This document shows, piece after piece, positions 22,309 through 33,424 of a stretch of 64,000 nucleotides of DNA (position 1 is the stretch's first letter; each line of letters starts with the position of its first letter). This DNA comes from Saturnia japonica (taxonomy: Eukaryota > Arthropoda > Insecta > Lepidoptera > Saturniidae). The stretch is taken from assembly GCA_033032175.1 (NCBI GenBank), contig CM065309.1, positions 6,510,001-6,574,000 on the forward strand, in the 5' to 3' direction. The notes under the pieces are model-generated. The model had not been told where the DNA came from, ran no database searches, and worked only from the letters and a program-made list of their open reading frames with translations. Position numbers and translations under genes: made by a program.

Positions 22309-22752
22309 ACTAGCTGTGCCCGCGGCTTCACTCACGTGGACTACAAAATGCCATCAAACAGGCACACGTGCGAATCTTGCTCCACAACTTCCGGTTATTT
22401 TAAAGGCAAAAATGATTATTGTGGCTGATTTTTTTTAGGTCTATTAAAGATCTAATATTATGTAGTACACTAATTTTATATATCTCTTAAGGTTTACTCA
22501 GCGTAAGCCATTTAAGCGCCAGAATTGATTCACCATGACCAGTTCTTTGTTATTTGCGCGGAACCCTAATTCTTTTTCTAAAATAGAATTAGCCTAAGTT
22601 ACTCCTAATCCAGCTATCTGCCACTGAAAGTTCTGTCAAAATCGGTACAACCATTTTGGAGATTACCCGGACAAACAGAAAGACAGCCAAAATTATTTTA
22701 TTTTTTTGTTACATGTGTCGTATATACTTTCATATGCATTTAGTAATAAGCT
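22309..22752 (+). repeat. interspersed repeat, longest copy of the three-copy family
   Basis: It opens with CTAGCTGTGCCCGCGGCTTC (22310-22329) and ends CATATGCATTTAGTAA, with the shared inner blocks listed for 5024-5322. It is non-coding. The head is the common lepidopteran 'tagctgtgcccgcggcttc' type. The transposon class of this head is not settled here. Confidence 0.6.
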
Positions 22753-22947
22753 GTTATTTTTAAATTACGAACAAACACTACAGTTTTAATTATTGTATAT
22801 ATAAGATGTCTATAATGCAACAGAACGACGTAATACTCCAATTAAATGCGATCAGAGCACGCAGTATTTTTGTTAAATATTTAGTAGTAAATACGTGTAG
22901 CAACATCTTTTGCCACAACTGACATCCTATATCGCGATATAGAACTT

Positions 22948-22950
<3 letters not shown>

Positions 22951-23011
<61 letters not shown>

Positions 23012-23568
23012 CTGACTACACTGTTAGCCTTAGGGGCCCTATCGTCAAACAGAGCCGCTGCGGCTTTTACAGCTTCACCGGACTTGGGGGCGAGCGCTTA
23101 GGGCACTCAGCCGCGAAAGTTTGTGACGACCCGCACGAGGGTGCCAGAGTGGCCGAACCTCGGCTCGGGCGGTCGTCGCGAATGCGAAAAAGTCGCGATC
23201 TAACTAATTCCCTACTCTTAGGAGAATTCGAGCTAACTAATATATACTCATATGCACGTTCCCCTCCTCCTGGGAGGAAGGAGTGGACCATGCGTATGTG
23301 TATTTAATGATCGGAATGGTTTTTCTACACTAACTAGCGCAATAGTCTAACTAGCGCAAAAAAAGAAAAAAAAAGGTCCCTTACAGAACCTATGTACCTG
23401 TGTGGTGTGCACGTGTGTGTGTTCATACGTGTGTAATGTTGTGTGTGGGTAACTAAGTGTTGCACGTATAGTGTCACTTTGTATCGCGCGGGCGGCTGCC
23501 TGACCCAAGGGCTTCACACCGAGGAACGGACCTAGGCTTGGGTTGCCGCTAGAGAGGGTGGACGTGAC
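22951..23568 (-). mobile_element. young 5'-truncated LINE insertion with 57-nt poly(A) and 11-bp target duplication
   Basis: A run of 57 T (22951-23007) is the poly(A) tail of a minus-strand element. The 11 bases TAGAACTTAAC stand just left of the T-run (22940-22950) and just right of the element (23569-23579), a perfect target-site duplication. On the minus strand a frame at 23291-23067 ends ...AECPKRSPPSPVKL and stop. The PVKL-stop end recurs in the diverged copy at 2857, so this is probably the C-terminus of the element's ORF. It is followed by a roughly 60-nt GC-rich 3' UTR and the poly(A). The long homogeneous tail and exact duplication point to a recent insertion. The LINE clade is not identified. 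Confidence 0.8.
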
Positions 23569-23579
23569 TAGAACTTAAC

Positions 23580-23770
23580 CGAACAATGGAGTATATATAC
23601 AAGAACCCGACAACAACCGTTGGGCAGCTGCCCGCCAGACATAACACCCGTCTGGTCGGAGGATCCTCCCTTTTCTGTGGCGGATGAGGAACTTTACTCT
23701 CCATTCCTCGCTTCCGCTAAATACGGAATCAACAAATGTATCTATTAGTTAAGAAATATATATTTATCTA
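23580..23770. other. short unclassified stretch
   Basis: Moderately GC-rich sequence around 23600-23700 (CAACCGTTGGGCAGCTGCCC and onward), without a clear frame or repeat partner. Confidence 0.35.
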
Positions 23771-23774
23771 TACT

Positions 23775-24130
23775 GGCGATCACCCTAAGGTCGAAATTCG
23801 ACCAGCGAATTTTTGATCATAGACTATTTTCTGTGTGACATTTGCAGTATTCATGAACCTAAACAATGAGTATTATCTACATCACTTGCTGTCACTGTTC
23901 GTTGAGTGACAATGTCTATATTTGGTAGGGTCTAAGTTCAATGGCACTGGTCGGGTTAGGATTGCCAGTACTATTTTTTTTAATTTAATATATTAGTAAC
24001 AGATATTATAGATAAAATTTAGCTTTCTGCACTCCTTCTCCATATAAACTTTAACCATGCCAAATCTCACAGTCTTCCGTACACGCAATACGCTTAAAAA
24101 GGTACCGAAAGCTTTTGCTTCACGCATTAA
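23775..24130 (-). repeat. interspersed repeat, partner of 30760-31090
   Basis: The reverse complement of this stretch matches 30760-31090 in blocks: GCAGAAAGCTAAA, AGTTTATAT, GACCAGTGCCA, and the palindromic word GGTCGAAATTCGACC at 23789-23803 (GGTCGAATTTCGACC at 31060-31074). The right end, ATCTCACAGTCTTCCGTACA, is also found at 63275. Non-coding. Confidence 0.6.
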
Positions 24131-24605
24131 TACATAGATAAATAAAAATTAAATGCTAATTTGGTTGATTCTTTTTTTATGTTAGTATTAGTCCAAATAA
24201 GATTTATATAGAAAGAAAAATATGAAAAGTAAACCATACAAAATGAAAAACTAAAATTGAATTTCTCTTTTTTTTTTTTTTACAAACTTAAGATCATAAT
24301 AATTTACCATTCGAACGAAGAATATAACAAGTTCTTTCTTTTTCGATATGGTATTTGAGAATTAATTATCGAGCAAACTGTAAAATTATTACGGATACAC
24401 AATTATTTCAAGCTTGCTAGATTTTGAGAGGTGTTTCTGATTGTTGTTATTACGGTATTTTAAAAGTAGGTAATTCACTGGGAGCTTATATCTGAATACC
24501 TTTTATGCATACTTTAAACTGTTTGGTTTTTTTATGTATGAATATGTTAATAAGACGTATTTAGTAACTAACAGTTTATTTTTATTACAACGGAAACGGT
24601 TCGAT
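24131..24605. other. A+T-rich stretch, nothing recognised
   Basis: Simple A+T-rich sequence only. Confidence 0.5.
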
Positions 24606-24611
24606 CTATTT

Positions 24612-24770
24612 TAATTGGAATCCACGCAATGAGGCTGAGCTTTCGGTGAAGGACACATCATGATGAAACCATAGCATGGTGGTAGGGTCCGCCTGGCTAG
24701 CTACCACTCTCTAGTTAAATATCTGTCGCCAAGCACCTACAGTGGTTGATTCCGGCAGCTTCCCTCGAGA
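24612..24770 (+). repeat. SINE-like fragment, partner of 46700-46880
   Basis: GAGCTTTCGGTGAAGGA, ACATCATGA-x-GAAA and ATAG-x-ATGGTGGTAGGG, followed by TACCAC, are shared with 46700-46880. CGGTGAAGGA-x-x-ACATCATGA is also the middle block of the SINE at 4378, so this is a relative of that tRNA-derived family that lacks the B-box part. Confidence 0.5.
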
Positions 24771-25699
24771 GTAAGTAGAAGTGGTCAGTAGTAAACGTTT
24801 AGCGTGTTCCCATTTCGGGCCACATCCACAATTAAGATTTTGGCCAAACGCTAAATCTATAAAAAAAAGTTACTTAGAAATATACGGCTACGTTTAAATA
24901 TTTATTATTTTACGTAGTTTCGCTAAAACCTCTGCATTAACGTTTAAATATACATTGTAGGTTTGCGTATGTACATTACATCTCTAGTTTTGTTTACTCA
25001 CTGCCCACTAACGAAAGTAATCTGTATCTCGGGAGTTCAGAAAGGAAAGGTAAATAGTGCGCGACGTTAAAAGGTGCCTAATCCTCTGTAAGCGCGTACA
25101 ATGAGCTTACATCGCGTGCTCAGATGTCCTCTAACGAAAGCCGGACCTTCTAAGATCAATGTGATTTATTTATCCCTGTTATACGCTCGAGATTTCCGCA
25201 AGATAATGCCTTCTTATTTTCGAGACGTTGACTCGCCGATTTCTTTATAACAATCGTTTTCTCGACTAGTTAGAACACCTTGTGAAGTATTATTTTTATA
25301 CAGTGTCGTGAGTATAGAATTGTCTTAAAGCGTTTATAATAGCGCGAGAGCAAACAAGATATTACAACAAAATGCATTTGAAACTTACGAAATTTGTAAT
25401 TTGTTTAATAAACACGTAGTAAACCGTGAAAATATTATTTTTAGAATTAATTATCTAGGGCCAGTAGCACTTTTTTATTTTACTGTAGACTTGGTCGCAT
25501 ACGCGATTATGTCGCCTGTGTATTGTAACCTTCACAATTAGGTAAATCATAATATAACTTAATTACTATTAATTACATAAGTTAATTTTAAACGGCTCCC
25601 TTGCAGTGTTTTCAAAAGATTTAATATCATAATAAAAATAAACAGTAATTACATAGAGTACACGTAATCATGAATTCGGTGAAAAATATGATCGCCTGA
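24771..25699. other. unique stretch upstream of the candidate first exon
   Basis: 25000-25330 is more complex and richer in CpG than average (for example AGTGCGCGACG, AAGCGCGTACAATG, TCGAGACGTTGACTCG). It would be the proximal promoter if 25700-26476 is a first exon. No individual regulatory site can be named. 25330-25690 is A+T-rich. Confidence 0.35.
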
Positions 25700-25745
25700 A
25701 AAATGTTTACAAATGTTCAGTGTTGGTCACAGATGTCAGTTGGTA
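25700..25745 (+). promoter_or_regulatory. possible core promoter with initiator-like motifs
   Basis: Two arthropod-style initiator words stand just before the CpG-rich block: TTCAGTG (25716-25722) and TCAGTTG (25736-25742). No TATA box stands at the right distance and no downstream promoter element was confirmed. Support comes mainly from the following CpG-rich block and 5' splice site. Confidence 0.25.
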
Positions 25746-26476
25746 CACAGAGTAGTGTGGAAAGCGTGATTATGCAGTGTGTATCGCGGTGGTGTGTCGG
25801 CACTCGGCGGAGGCTGAGCGTGTGCGGCGCAGGCGCCCAGGTGAATCAGGTGGGCCCGCCCCCAGCGCCCTCCTCCCGTCTCGCGCACCTGCCTCGCCAC
25901 TCGTCGCTCAGTCCATTGCCATACGCCGGCCTGGCGACTTGTGCTCTGTGCACGCCGCCACTCTCTCCACACTCTCGCGAGCCCTGCGCGTCGTTTCTCG
26001 CTTCTCCCGATTGCTCAATTTCCTGCTACCCCACGTCGTCGACCCGATTCTTCCACGTCTAAACATCAGAGTTTCGACACTTTCCCCGAACTTTAGGCGA
26101 CTCTTGAGAACTTAATAAAGTTCCCGCGTATTTCGAAACGACCGTATAACCGCGTCGGAGTCGTAGACTTGACGACAGTAGAGAGTGTATCGGGAAATCG
26201 GCGGCAAACGTAGCCGTCGAAAGCCGGGTGGTCGGCCGCCGATGCGGTCGTGAGAAACGTGTGCGAGGCCTCGAGGAGGCCGCCGGCACGCTGTTCCCGC
26301 CGCAGCTCGGGTGCGTGTCCTACGTGACGCCGTGCGCCTGTTGCCCGCCGCTGATCCTGCAGCCGGCTCCTCATCCGCTTCCACTACCGCTGCCTCTCCC
26401 GTTGCCTCTCGCTCTTCCACTCCAAGCCCTCGATCCCCAGCTCGTTAAACACCATCGTCTGCTGCTCTCTAACATG
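25738..26476 (+). CDS. candidate first exon: CpG-rich 5' UTR ending in a start codon at a splice donor
   Basis: About 690 bp (25785-26470) are strikingly rich in G+C and CpG within otherwise A+T-rich DNA. The block ends CTCTAACATG (ATG at 26474-26476), directly followed by GTAAGT, a consensus 5' splice site. The start context is good (A at -3). Upstream ATGs (25703, 25777, 26242) open frames that stop before the donor. An 82-codon frame that runs into the ATG from 26228 begins at GTG, holds no earlier ATG and reads a Pro-Leu hexamer-like repeat, so it is probably not translated. The simplest reading is one start codon at the end of the exon, with the protein continuing after a long intron. 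The product is unknown. Overlapping frames on both strands are shadows of the GC-rich composition. Confidence 0.4.
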
Positions 26477-26482
26477 GTAAGT
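26477..26482 (+). other. consensus 5' splice site
   Basis: GTAAGT follows ATG at the right edge of the CpG-rich block. It is the strongest splice signal seen in the window and sits exactly where G+C content falls. Confidence 0.45.
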
Positions 26483-29400
26483 TAATTTATCTACCAGCTG
26501 ATAAGTTTCCAAGAATGTAGAGCGCAAAGTTACAAACGAATAGATCTGATAATAACATTCACGGACTTGGTAACTTATAGCGATATAATCGGGTTCCACG
26601 CTGTGAATGAGGCACAAGTATAATTGTATGTACACATGAAACTTTGCAAACTCATACCCATTATTTATTATATAATATGTCGTAACGAAGAGTTATTCGT
26701 AGACAAGCGGGCTAAGTGTCCCTCACTCAGTTAACTTTGATCGTAACTAAGAGGAGTTAAAGTTCGCACGCATAAGTTAAGCGTATTAACGTCTCCGTGG
26801 TGAATTTAACTATTGATCTCGTGAGAATATTGAAATTAATTGATGTAGTTTACAGCTTCAAACTATTGTCCATGTCAACTTGTGTTTAATCTCTGACATT
26901 GTCTTGCACTTGTCTATATAAAATAATCAAATTAATAGTCATCTTTTATTTAATTAATTTATAAAGAGCACAAAACGTAACTAGTAAACTGCTCTTTAAG
27001 ATCAGTATTCATCCTGTGAAATGCAATATACCGATTTAACTCGCTCCGAACAACTTCATCAATGTTAACTTTTAACACGATTTCAAATTCAATCGAAACT
27101 GAACTTGTGAGCGGAAATCGAACAACAGTCATCTCCGAATGAACACTGATAAACAAGTTTCGTTGAAATATTTCACGCGATTTTTACCGTGTTCTAAGTT
27201 TTATATCTTATGCACTTAGGATTTCATAAACGAAGTTTAACATTAATGAGAATCGCAGTGAAACTTTTCTCATGAAGGTCATCTGTGAAAAGTGTGCTTT
27301 CGTTATTTCAGTACTATTCGCAAATCCGAAGTCTAGAAGCGCTCTTTTATATTCGCAAATATTTGTCATATTTATACCTAGCTGACTCGGCAAACATTGT
27401 GCTACTCTTTCCAATAGTGAATAATATCCCGATTTTTCTTTTCCTGAAAGCTGGCCATAAAGAGCAAAAAAAAATTGAGAATAATGCATATCTATCTTTT
27501 GAATCGTGAATAATGGTATTGAGTTCATAAAAAATATTGCAATAGAAAAAAAATAATTAAGTTTTCAAAAAAAAAAAATTCTTCGAAAACCTTTCAACAT
27601 CTCAAATGAAGAATTAATCAAATCAGTCCAGCCGTTTTCAAAGGATGCGCGATTTCATTTTTATTTATAAAGATGATTTCTTATAATAAAAAGAAATATA
27701 CGTAGTTTTAATATATTAAACTAGCAGAATAAAATCACATTTATCATTATAAACTTTTTTTCCCGTTATAAAGAAATTGTGAGTATAAAACACTTCTTCA
27801 TTAGTTGACGATGCAGCAGCGTTTATGAAACCCATTTTGTACGAATATCGAAATCATAATAAGCAGTCCGGAACGTCGAATTCAAATCAATACTAATATT
27901 CATTTGAATAAAATCGTTTGAATTTACATCACGCGCTTCAATATACCCAGTCGCGACTATATAACGGAACGCGAAATGCTTGTAAAGAACCAAGTACCAT
28001 TACCATGCTAAATTTCTTCAAGGAAGTCTGGTTAGATAACGGCATTGGCCATACGTGAACGTCCAGGGTCCCGCCGGTAATCTTTTATAACAAATTAATA
28101 TTTTAATTATAGCACGACCACTTTTAGTGCATATCTTTAATACTCAAACATTACAAAGTAAAAATTATCTAGAAAGTTTAACAAACCTACTTAATTATAT
28201 ATGACTCCTTAATCAGTAAGTTTTTTTTTTTATAATTTCAATTATGTATGAATTTTAAAATAATGTAAACAGTACCTATCTCTACTTTGTCAAATGTCAT
28301 TAAAGTTTCATAAATATTACAATACAATTTAAGTACTCTCCTACGATTTAAATAATTAAATGAAGGAAAAAATAAAATACTGCAACTGTACACTATTGGA
28401 AGCAATTAACAAATCTATTCAAGATTACGAGGAGTTGTATAGTATGATATTTAATAAAATAGAGATAGGTGCCGATTACATTGTTTTGAAATTCTAACCG
28501 TTAATTTTAATAGTTAAAAAACCAGTTATAAAGACTGAGGGCGTCAGCTTTTTTAACATTAAAAACAAGTTAAGAAGGTATATAATCTCTTAATTAATTT
28601 AATGATGTACTGTGTAAGTAATCAACAACATTTAAGACACTACTAATAGTGTCTGTTAATTATTTCAAAATAGAAGGAAACAAAAAGTAACTGACTATCT
28701 TGGGGTTACTTAGCTCCAAAACCATAATTGTCCTCATTACGCATCTTCAAATTATATAAGGTTAAACTTTAACTTTATTCTTCTACAAATAAGTGGAAAT
28801 AATTTCGTCTACTTTTCATAACTGGTACGTAATGTATGTACATATTAATATGGACTTCATTACGTCGACGGTTTTTTTTAAATATATTTTGTAATATATA
28901 TAGTTGAACCTGTTAAAGTTCTACTTACGTTTACTTCAGTAAATCAACTTAATCGCTTAAAAGTGTAAATAAAATAATCAAAAACCACAGTGTCTTATAA
29001 TTGTTATAACGTATCATATAGTTATAATTCTTGACTACGGGGGATCTGGAGTGATATGATAAGTGTACTGAATACACTCGAGCATCGTTTGGCGTGTGCG
29101 CACGCTATTATATCAGTTTCACCGCAATTTAGTTGGAAAGTCTTCGGAGCGGCGCGCGCGGTGTTCCGGTGCGACTGCGCGAAACGGCAATCACCACACA
29201 CGACTATGCATCCAATATTTATAGTTACGTCTAATGATTTTACTAATTCCAATTCAATGATCAATTAACTGCTCAGAAATTCAGTCACGTGATGCATTTT
29301 CGCGGAATTTCACGCAGATTACCTACAAGTTTCTCTTTGTTTTTTTTTCAAATAATAAATCAATACATTGCATGCCGACAATGCAACGTTAATAATGGAT

Positions 29401-30480
29401 TGTAAGCTATAATGGTTTTACAGTTGATTAATTATTTTCAGGTGTTACGCGAAAAAAATGGAGAAATGTGTATTGTTATATTTCGCTTTGTTAAATTATA
29501 AAGAAATGCGCAATAAATAGGTTATTTAGACCCAATAACATTTTTCAATGTTACAATTTTGCTAAATGCGTACTTTTTATGTTTATTGATATTAATACTT
29601 AGTTTAGAAACTACCACTGAATAAAATCTTTTTTTATATAAAAATTTTAATGTTAAAAAGATATTTTGGTTAATCAGTATAATAAAATTATATTTTTGAA
29701 TAAATAAACGATATAAGAATTTGATTTACTATTTAATTCGAATACAGTACACAATTGTGAACCTTTCGTGATTTTAGTCCCTCAAATTATTCCATAACGA
29801 CAAATTAATGTTTCGCTCTGCAAAAATGAAAGAGATTACTATTTACTCTAAGGGCGGTCTACGTCAGCTAGCAGATTTATTTTACTATTTTCCCAGAGGC
29901 GCGTGCGTGCCGGCGCGTTCATTAAAGCCTTCTTACAAACTGTTTTTAAAAAGATGAAACTAGTTTTACACTTCCCAAGCATCTATAGTGTAGTGTATTT
30001 TCCACTCCGTTTACCTCTCATTAAAACAATATGATTTTGTTTTAGTTCCGTCAACGTAGGAAATCCAGTTGGGAGAATTCAACTATTTATCTTTAAGGTC
30101 TGTCATTTCAAATGTAGTACTTACATTTATTGTGTAAGTCATTACATATAACATTCAAACTAGTTAAGATTTTTCAGTACTTAACTAATTCATTACATAT
30201 AACACACCCGTCTAAGCACTAAAAACAGTTCATTCAGTCAGGTACATTAATAATATGCTCATAAATATGACCATCCACTTATTAGTCAACATTGTGCTAG
30301 AGACAGTAGGTTTTATTCACTTGAATTCGAGTACATATCAACGGCTATGTCGTATCATGCAAAATACATGCTATATTTTTGTAATTTTATTTGAGAGGTT
30401 TGCTTATGTTCAAACCAAAAAAAATATGATAAAAGAAGATGTAGCAAAGATGCGAATATTATTATAGGTGTGAGGTATAC
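26483..30480. other. A+T-rich stretch, intron if the upstream exon is real
   Basis: No coding segment is called. 27610-27675 has a repeat-tail phrase (AATCAGTCCAGCCGTTTTC). 27800-28090 is fairly complex sequence without a clear frame. A CpG-rich patch lies at 29080-29200. A pyrimidine-AG acceptor near 30044 is followed by 16 codons and a stop, and is not called. Confidence 0.4.
29080..29205 (+). promoter_or_regulatory. CpG-rich patch with initiator-like word
   Basis: GTGTGCGCACGC, GGAGCGGCGCGCGCGGTG and GACTGCGCGAAACGG cluster within 125 bp, with TATATCAGTTT at about 29109. The patch is open on both strands, as GC-rich patches are, and has no splice sites. A promoter or enhancer is possible; nothing more specific can be said. 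Confidence 0.2.
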
Positions 30481-30514
30481 ATGGTATTCTATTAACAAAC
30501 AGAATAGATAAGAG

Positions 30515-30605
30515 GAGAATGAGTAGCGGAGCGTGGAAGAGAAGAAGATGTTGTGTTAACCCTACTTATGTGGGAATAGGGATAAGAAGAAGACAACTTA
30601 TGCCC
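30515..30605 (+). repeat. short repeat, partner of 59040-59090 in inverted sense
   Basis: GTTGTGTTAACCC-TACTTA-x-x-TGGG-AATAGGGATAAGAAGAAG is matched in reverse complement near 59045-59088 (CTTCTTCTTACCCTTAACCC). Possibly a fragment of a LINE or LTR element. Too short to assign. Confidence 0.35.
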
Positions 30606-30759
30606 AAACATTTCCAACGTAAAATATTTTTATCGCAGTTACAATAAAATAAGCTATAAGTGCCTATAAAAGGCCACATTTTTCATAAGATAATAATAAT
30701 AATATAATCTATATATTAATACTTGAGGAGAAAACTTCGGACTCCTTTTTAATCATATT

Positions 30760-31090
30760 GCGCTCAGGAAGGAGCGTCAAATTTGGCATAGTTAAAGTTT
30801 ATATAGAGCAGGAGTGCAGAAAGCTAAAATTTATGTATAATATGTGTTACAAATGCATTCAAATAAATAATACTACGAATACTACACTGACCAGTGCCAC
30901 TGAGTGCCGTTGAATTAAAAGTGACATAATAGCCTATGACCAAAAAGTTGTACAGAGCCTGAATTAGTTTCGAGCTATGAATTTTGTATGATTTCAGTGT
31001 TGGTATACTCTTTGACAAAAGAACCTGAATAACGTTTAGACTTAAATTTCATGAATTACGGTCGAATTTCGACCACCAGACGACTAAAGA
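30760..31090 (+). repeat. interspersed repeat, partner of 23775-24130
   Basis: It shares GTTAAAGTTTATAT, GGAGTGCAGAAAGCTAAA, TGACCAGTGCCA and the palindromic GGTCGAATTTCGACC (31060-31074) with the inverted copy at 23.8-24.1 kb. Frames inside are not genes. Confidence 0.6.
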
Positions 31091-31094
31091 TTTG

Positions 31095-31820
31095 TCCTCC
31101 TGTGTAATGTTGTATAACATGCATGAAGTCGAAAACAATAAATATGTAGGCGAGCAAGTCTGACTTCGATTAGTAATACCTGATTGGAGATACATAATTT
31201 TTACACGAATAACCTATCTAAATTCAAGTTCCTTGTACACGTGTATGAGGAGTGCACATTATAAAAATTCTTTCAAAATGACCGACTGGTCATTTTTATA
31301 GTCGGACATAAAAAGCGTGTAGATACATAGTGAGGGGCCCCGTTGCGTCACTGTGAGTGTTGAGAAAAATTTGTATAATTACACAGTGTCGGCGTGGAGC
31401 GATCAGCGATTAGATCAACGCTCATTATGTAACTACGCGCGATTGTGAGCGATTTTAGATAACAAGGAATAACTACTCATAATTCATATACCTATATCCC
31501 TTTCAACGAAGGCAGATATATAAATAAAATGGGTTAATATCCATAATGGCCAAACTAAATATTTCGCCGTTAAGTCTTTCTAACGGTAAAAGCTTTCTTT
31601 CAGTATAATAACTTCACTTCACTTCTTATAAAAATGGCGACATGAGTTAAGACACAATTCCGCCAGTGTCATGTGGTTAAAATTTAAACGGAGGTAATTG
31701 GCCGGTGGGATCAGTATAATCAATTAACTGCATCATACAAAAGACAAATATATTAGTGTAAGCATTATATTTCGTTGCAGTAGAACAGTTCTTTAACATC
31801 CGACTGTAAAATTTTGATTA
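31095..31820. other. A+T-rich stretch, nothing recognised
   Basis: A short CpG-containing patch at 31380-31450 has no frame or partner. Otherwise nothing. Confidence 0.45.
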
Positions 31821-31822
31821 TG

Positions 31823-32179
31823 CTTTTTAGCCGTTTAATTATGTGGGATAACACCTCCTCCAGCAATGGTGGCTTTAATCAGGCTGTCCAGCTCTTCGTC
31901 CCCTCTGATGGCCAGCTGCTAGTGGCGTGGTGTTATACGTTTGACTTTCAAGTCCTGTGAAGAATTTCCAGCTAATTATAAAACCTCGGCGGTTAGGTAT
32001 TCTAGAATAGCTGCGGAATACACAGCCGCCGTAGCTCCGACACGACCATGACTTGTAGTCCTATTTTTGAGATGCCTGTGAATTCTTCCCACTGGGAATT
32101 GTAAGCCCTCTCTGGTTGATCTCGATACTTCTTTCGCCTTTTCTTTACCAGAATTCTTGCCCGCTTTACCACCAGCCAT
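31823..32179 (-). pseudogene. His2Av pseudogene: histone H2A.Z (H2Av-type) processed pseudogene
   Basis: From the ATG at 32179 the frame reads [20 protein letters not shown], continues through [20 protein letters not shown] and [21 protein letters not shown], then meets an in-frame TAA (31976-31978) where the family has Glu. After that stop the same frame goes on with LAGNSSQDLKVKRITPRH, a TAG at 31919-31921 in place of Leu, then QLAIRGDEELDSLIKATIAGGGVIPH, and breaks up. The TTSHGR and docking-domain parts are those of H2A.Z, not canonical H2A. Two stops, several Ala-to-Glu or Thr changes in the N-tail and loss of the C-terminal tail show it is dead. As I recall, insect H2Av genes have introns, so the uninterrupted match suggests a retrocopy. 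No poly(A) tail or target duplication was found, so it is not very young. Confidence 0.9.
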
Positions 32180-32224
32180 TTTGAATCGTGTAAAACACTA
32201 TGGTCACTACAGTAAACAACCAAT

Positions 32225-33180
32225 ACAGGAAGGCGCTAATCCAAATTCCAAAATTCCAATATGATACATAGAAACCATCTTATTACGTTAGTGTAGGCTT
32301 ACTAATACTGATTAGCTAGCTGCCACTATTTAGTTTAAAATCTGCCATCAAGTAGTGGTTTGTTCCGAGAGTTGCACTTAAGTCTCTTAAGTCTAGGCTT
32401 ATTATGTTAACATCTCCCACTACATCGTCACTTAATTTTAGATGTAAATGTGACTTGGGAACAGGTAGGTAAACCATGCCATTTTTTTAATGAGTTAAAG
32501 AGTTTCTTCAGGTTAATTTTCCTGGAGGCCGAAGATTTGATAAGACCATGGTTATGTTTAAAACTGGGTAGGTTGTAAACCTACACCATCTGCATTTATT
32601 TCGATCTCACTAACACACTAAGTAATTTGTCTTACGTAAAACATAATGTTTGTAAATAATTTCCTATCAATATTCATGACATATGACATAAACCATTTTT
32701 TCATTAGATAATTCTTCATCGTCTTTTTGTTTACTAGCAACTGTGTTCATTCACAATTCTACCAACGTAAAGTGAATAAAATATTTTTGTAATTATTCTT
32801 GTGATATTCAAAAATACTTGTAACAAGATAGCGACTCCCATGTAAAACTGTTCAGGGAGTTTTTGTGACAACATAAAATGCATGTTCCTAGTTATTGTTT
32901 ATAATTCACTTCATTTTTGCACAATAATCAAACTATATACGTATCATATTTGCCGTCAAAATTACATAATATAAAGCGAAATATCTTAAGTTAATGAATC
33001 GAAAATAAAAACCACCACATGAAACATTCAAGATCCTACCAAAAACTTCCATAAACAAAAATATAACAAAAAATTGTTCCATAATACAAATAATAATTAT
33101 TAATATAAAAAAAAGTAAAAAAAAGCTTTTATTCAATATTTCAGTTGTACTCATTTATTTTCGTATTCTTCTCAGCAAAC
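32225..33180. other. A+T-rich stretch, nothing recognised
   Basis: No gene, RNA or repeat partner was recognised. The 73-codon minus-strand frame near 33 kb is Phe/Ile-rich low complexity. Confidence 0.5.
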
Positions 33181-33189
33181 CCTTTATTT

Positions 33190-33420
33190 TGATATCCATA
33201 TCATGGGGTTGCATAAAAAAACTAGTCCGCCACCTTTGGGAGCTTGACACATTGGATTTAGATTGATGTCACGTAACTAACCATGCATTGTCACCCAAAC
33301 TAAACGTGTATGCAAAATTTCAACACAATCGGTTGGAGATGCTTAACTGTTTTAAAATTCAGTTGCAAGATTTGACCTAAACTAACAAAGCAAGTTAAAT
33401 AAATGCTTCTAAAATATGAC
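33190..33420 (+). repeat. interspersed repeat of lepidopteran type
   Basis: GTATGCAAAATTTCAACACA, ATCGGTTGGAGATG, AAAATTCAGTTGCAAGATTT and ACTAACAAAGCAAGTTAAAT form the block order I recall from a widespread lepidopteran repeat. It is preceded by GTCCGCCACCTTTGGGAGC. No second copy lies in this window. Confidence 0.4.
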
Positions 33421-33424
33421 AAAT

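Noticed and set aside
25736..26420. Several 76-119 codon frames on both strands in the CpG-rich block
   Set aside because: All overlap each other, lack a family signature and are expected in GC-rich DNA with few stop codons. Only the ATG-GTAAGT junction at the right edge is informative.
30045..30096. Acceptor TTTTGTTTTAG followed by 16 codons and a stop
   Set aside because: Too short to distinguish from chance and without any other support.
31976..32179. A functional H2A.Z gene
   Set aside because: Two in-frame stops, multiple unusual substitutions in the N-tail and loss of the C-terminal tail make it a pseudogene.
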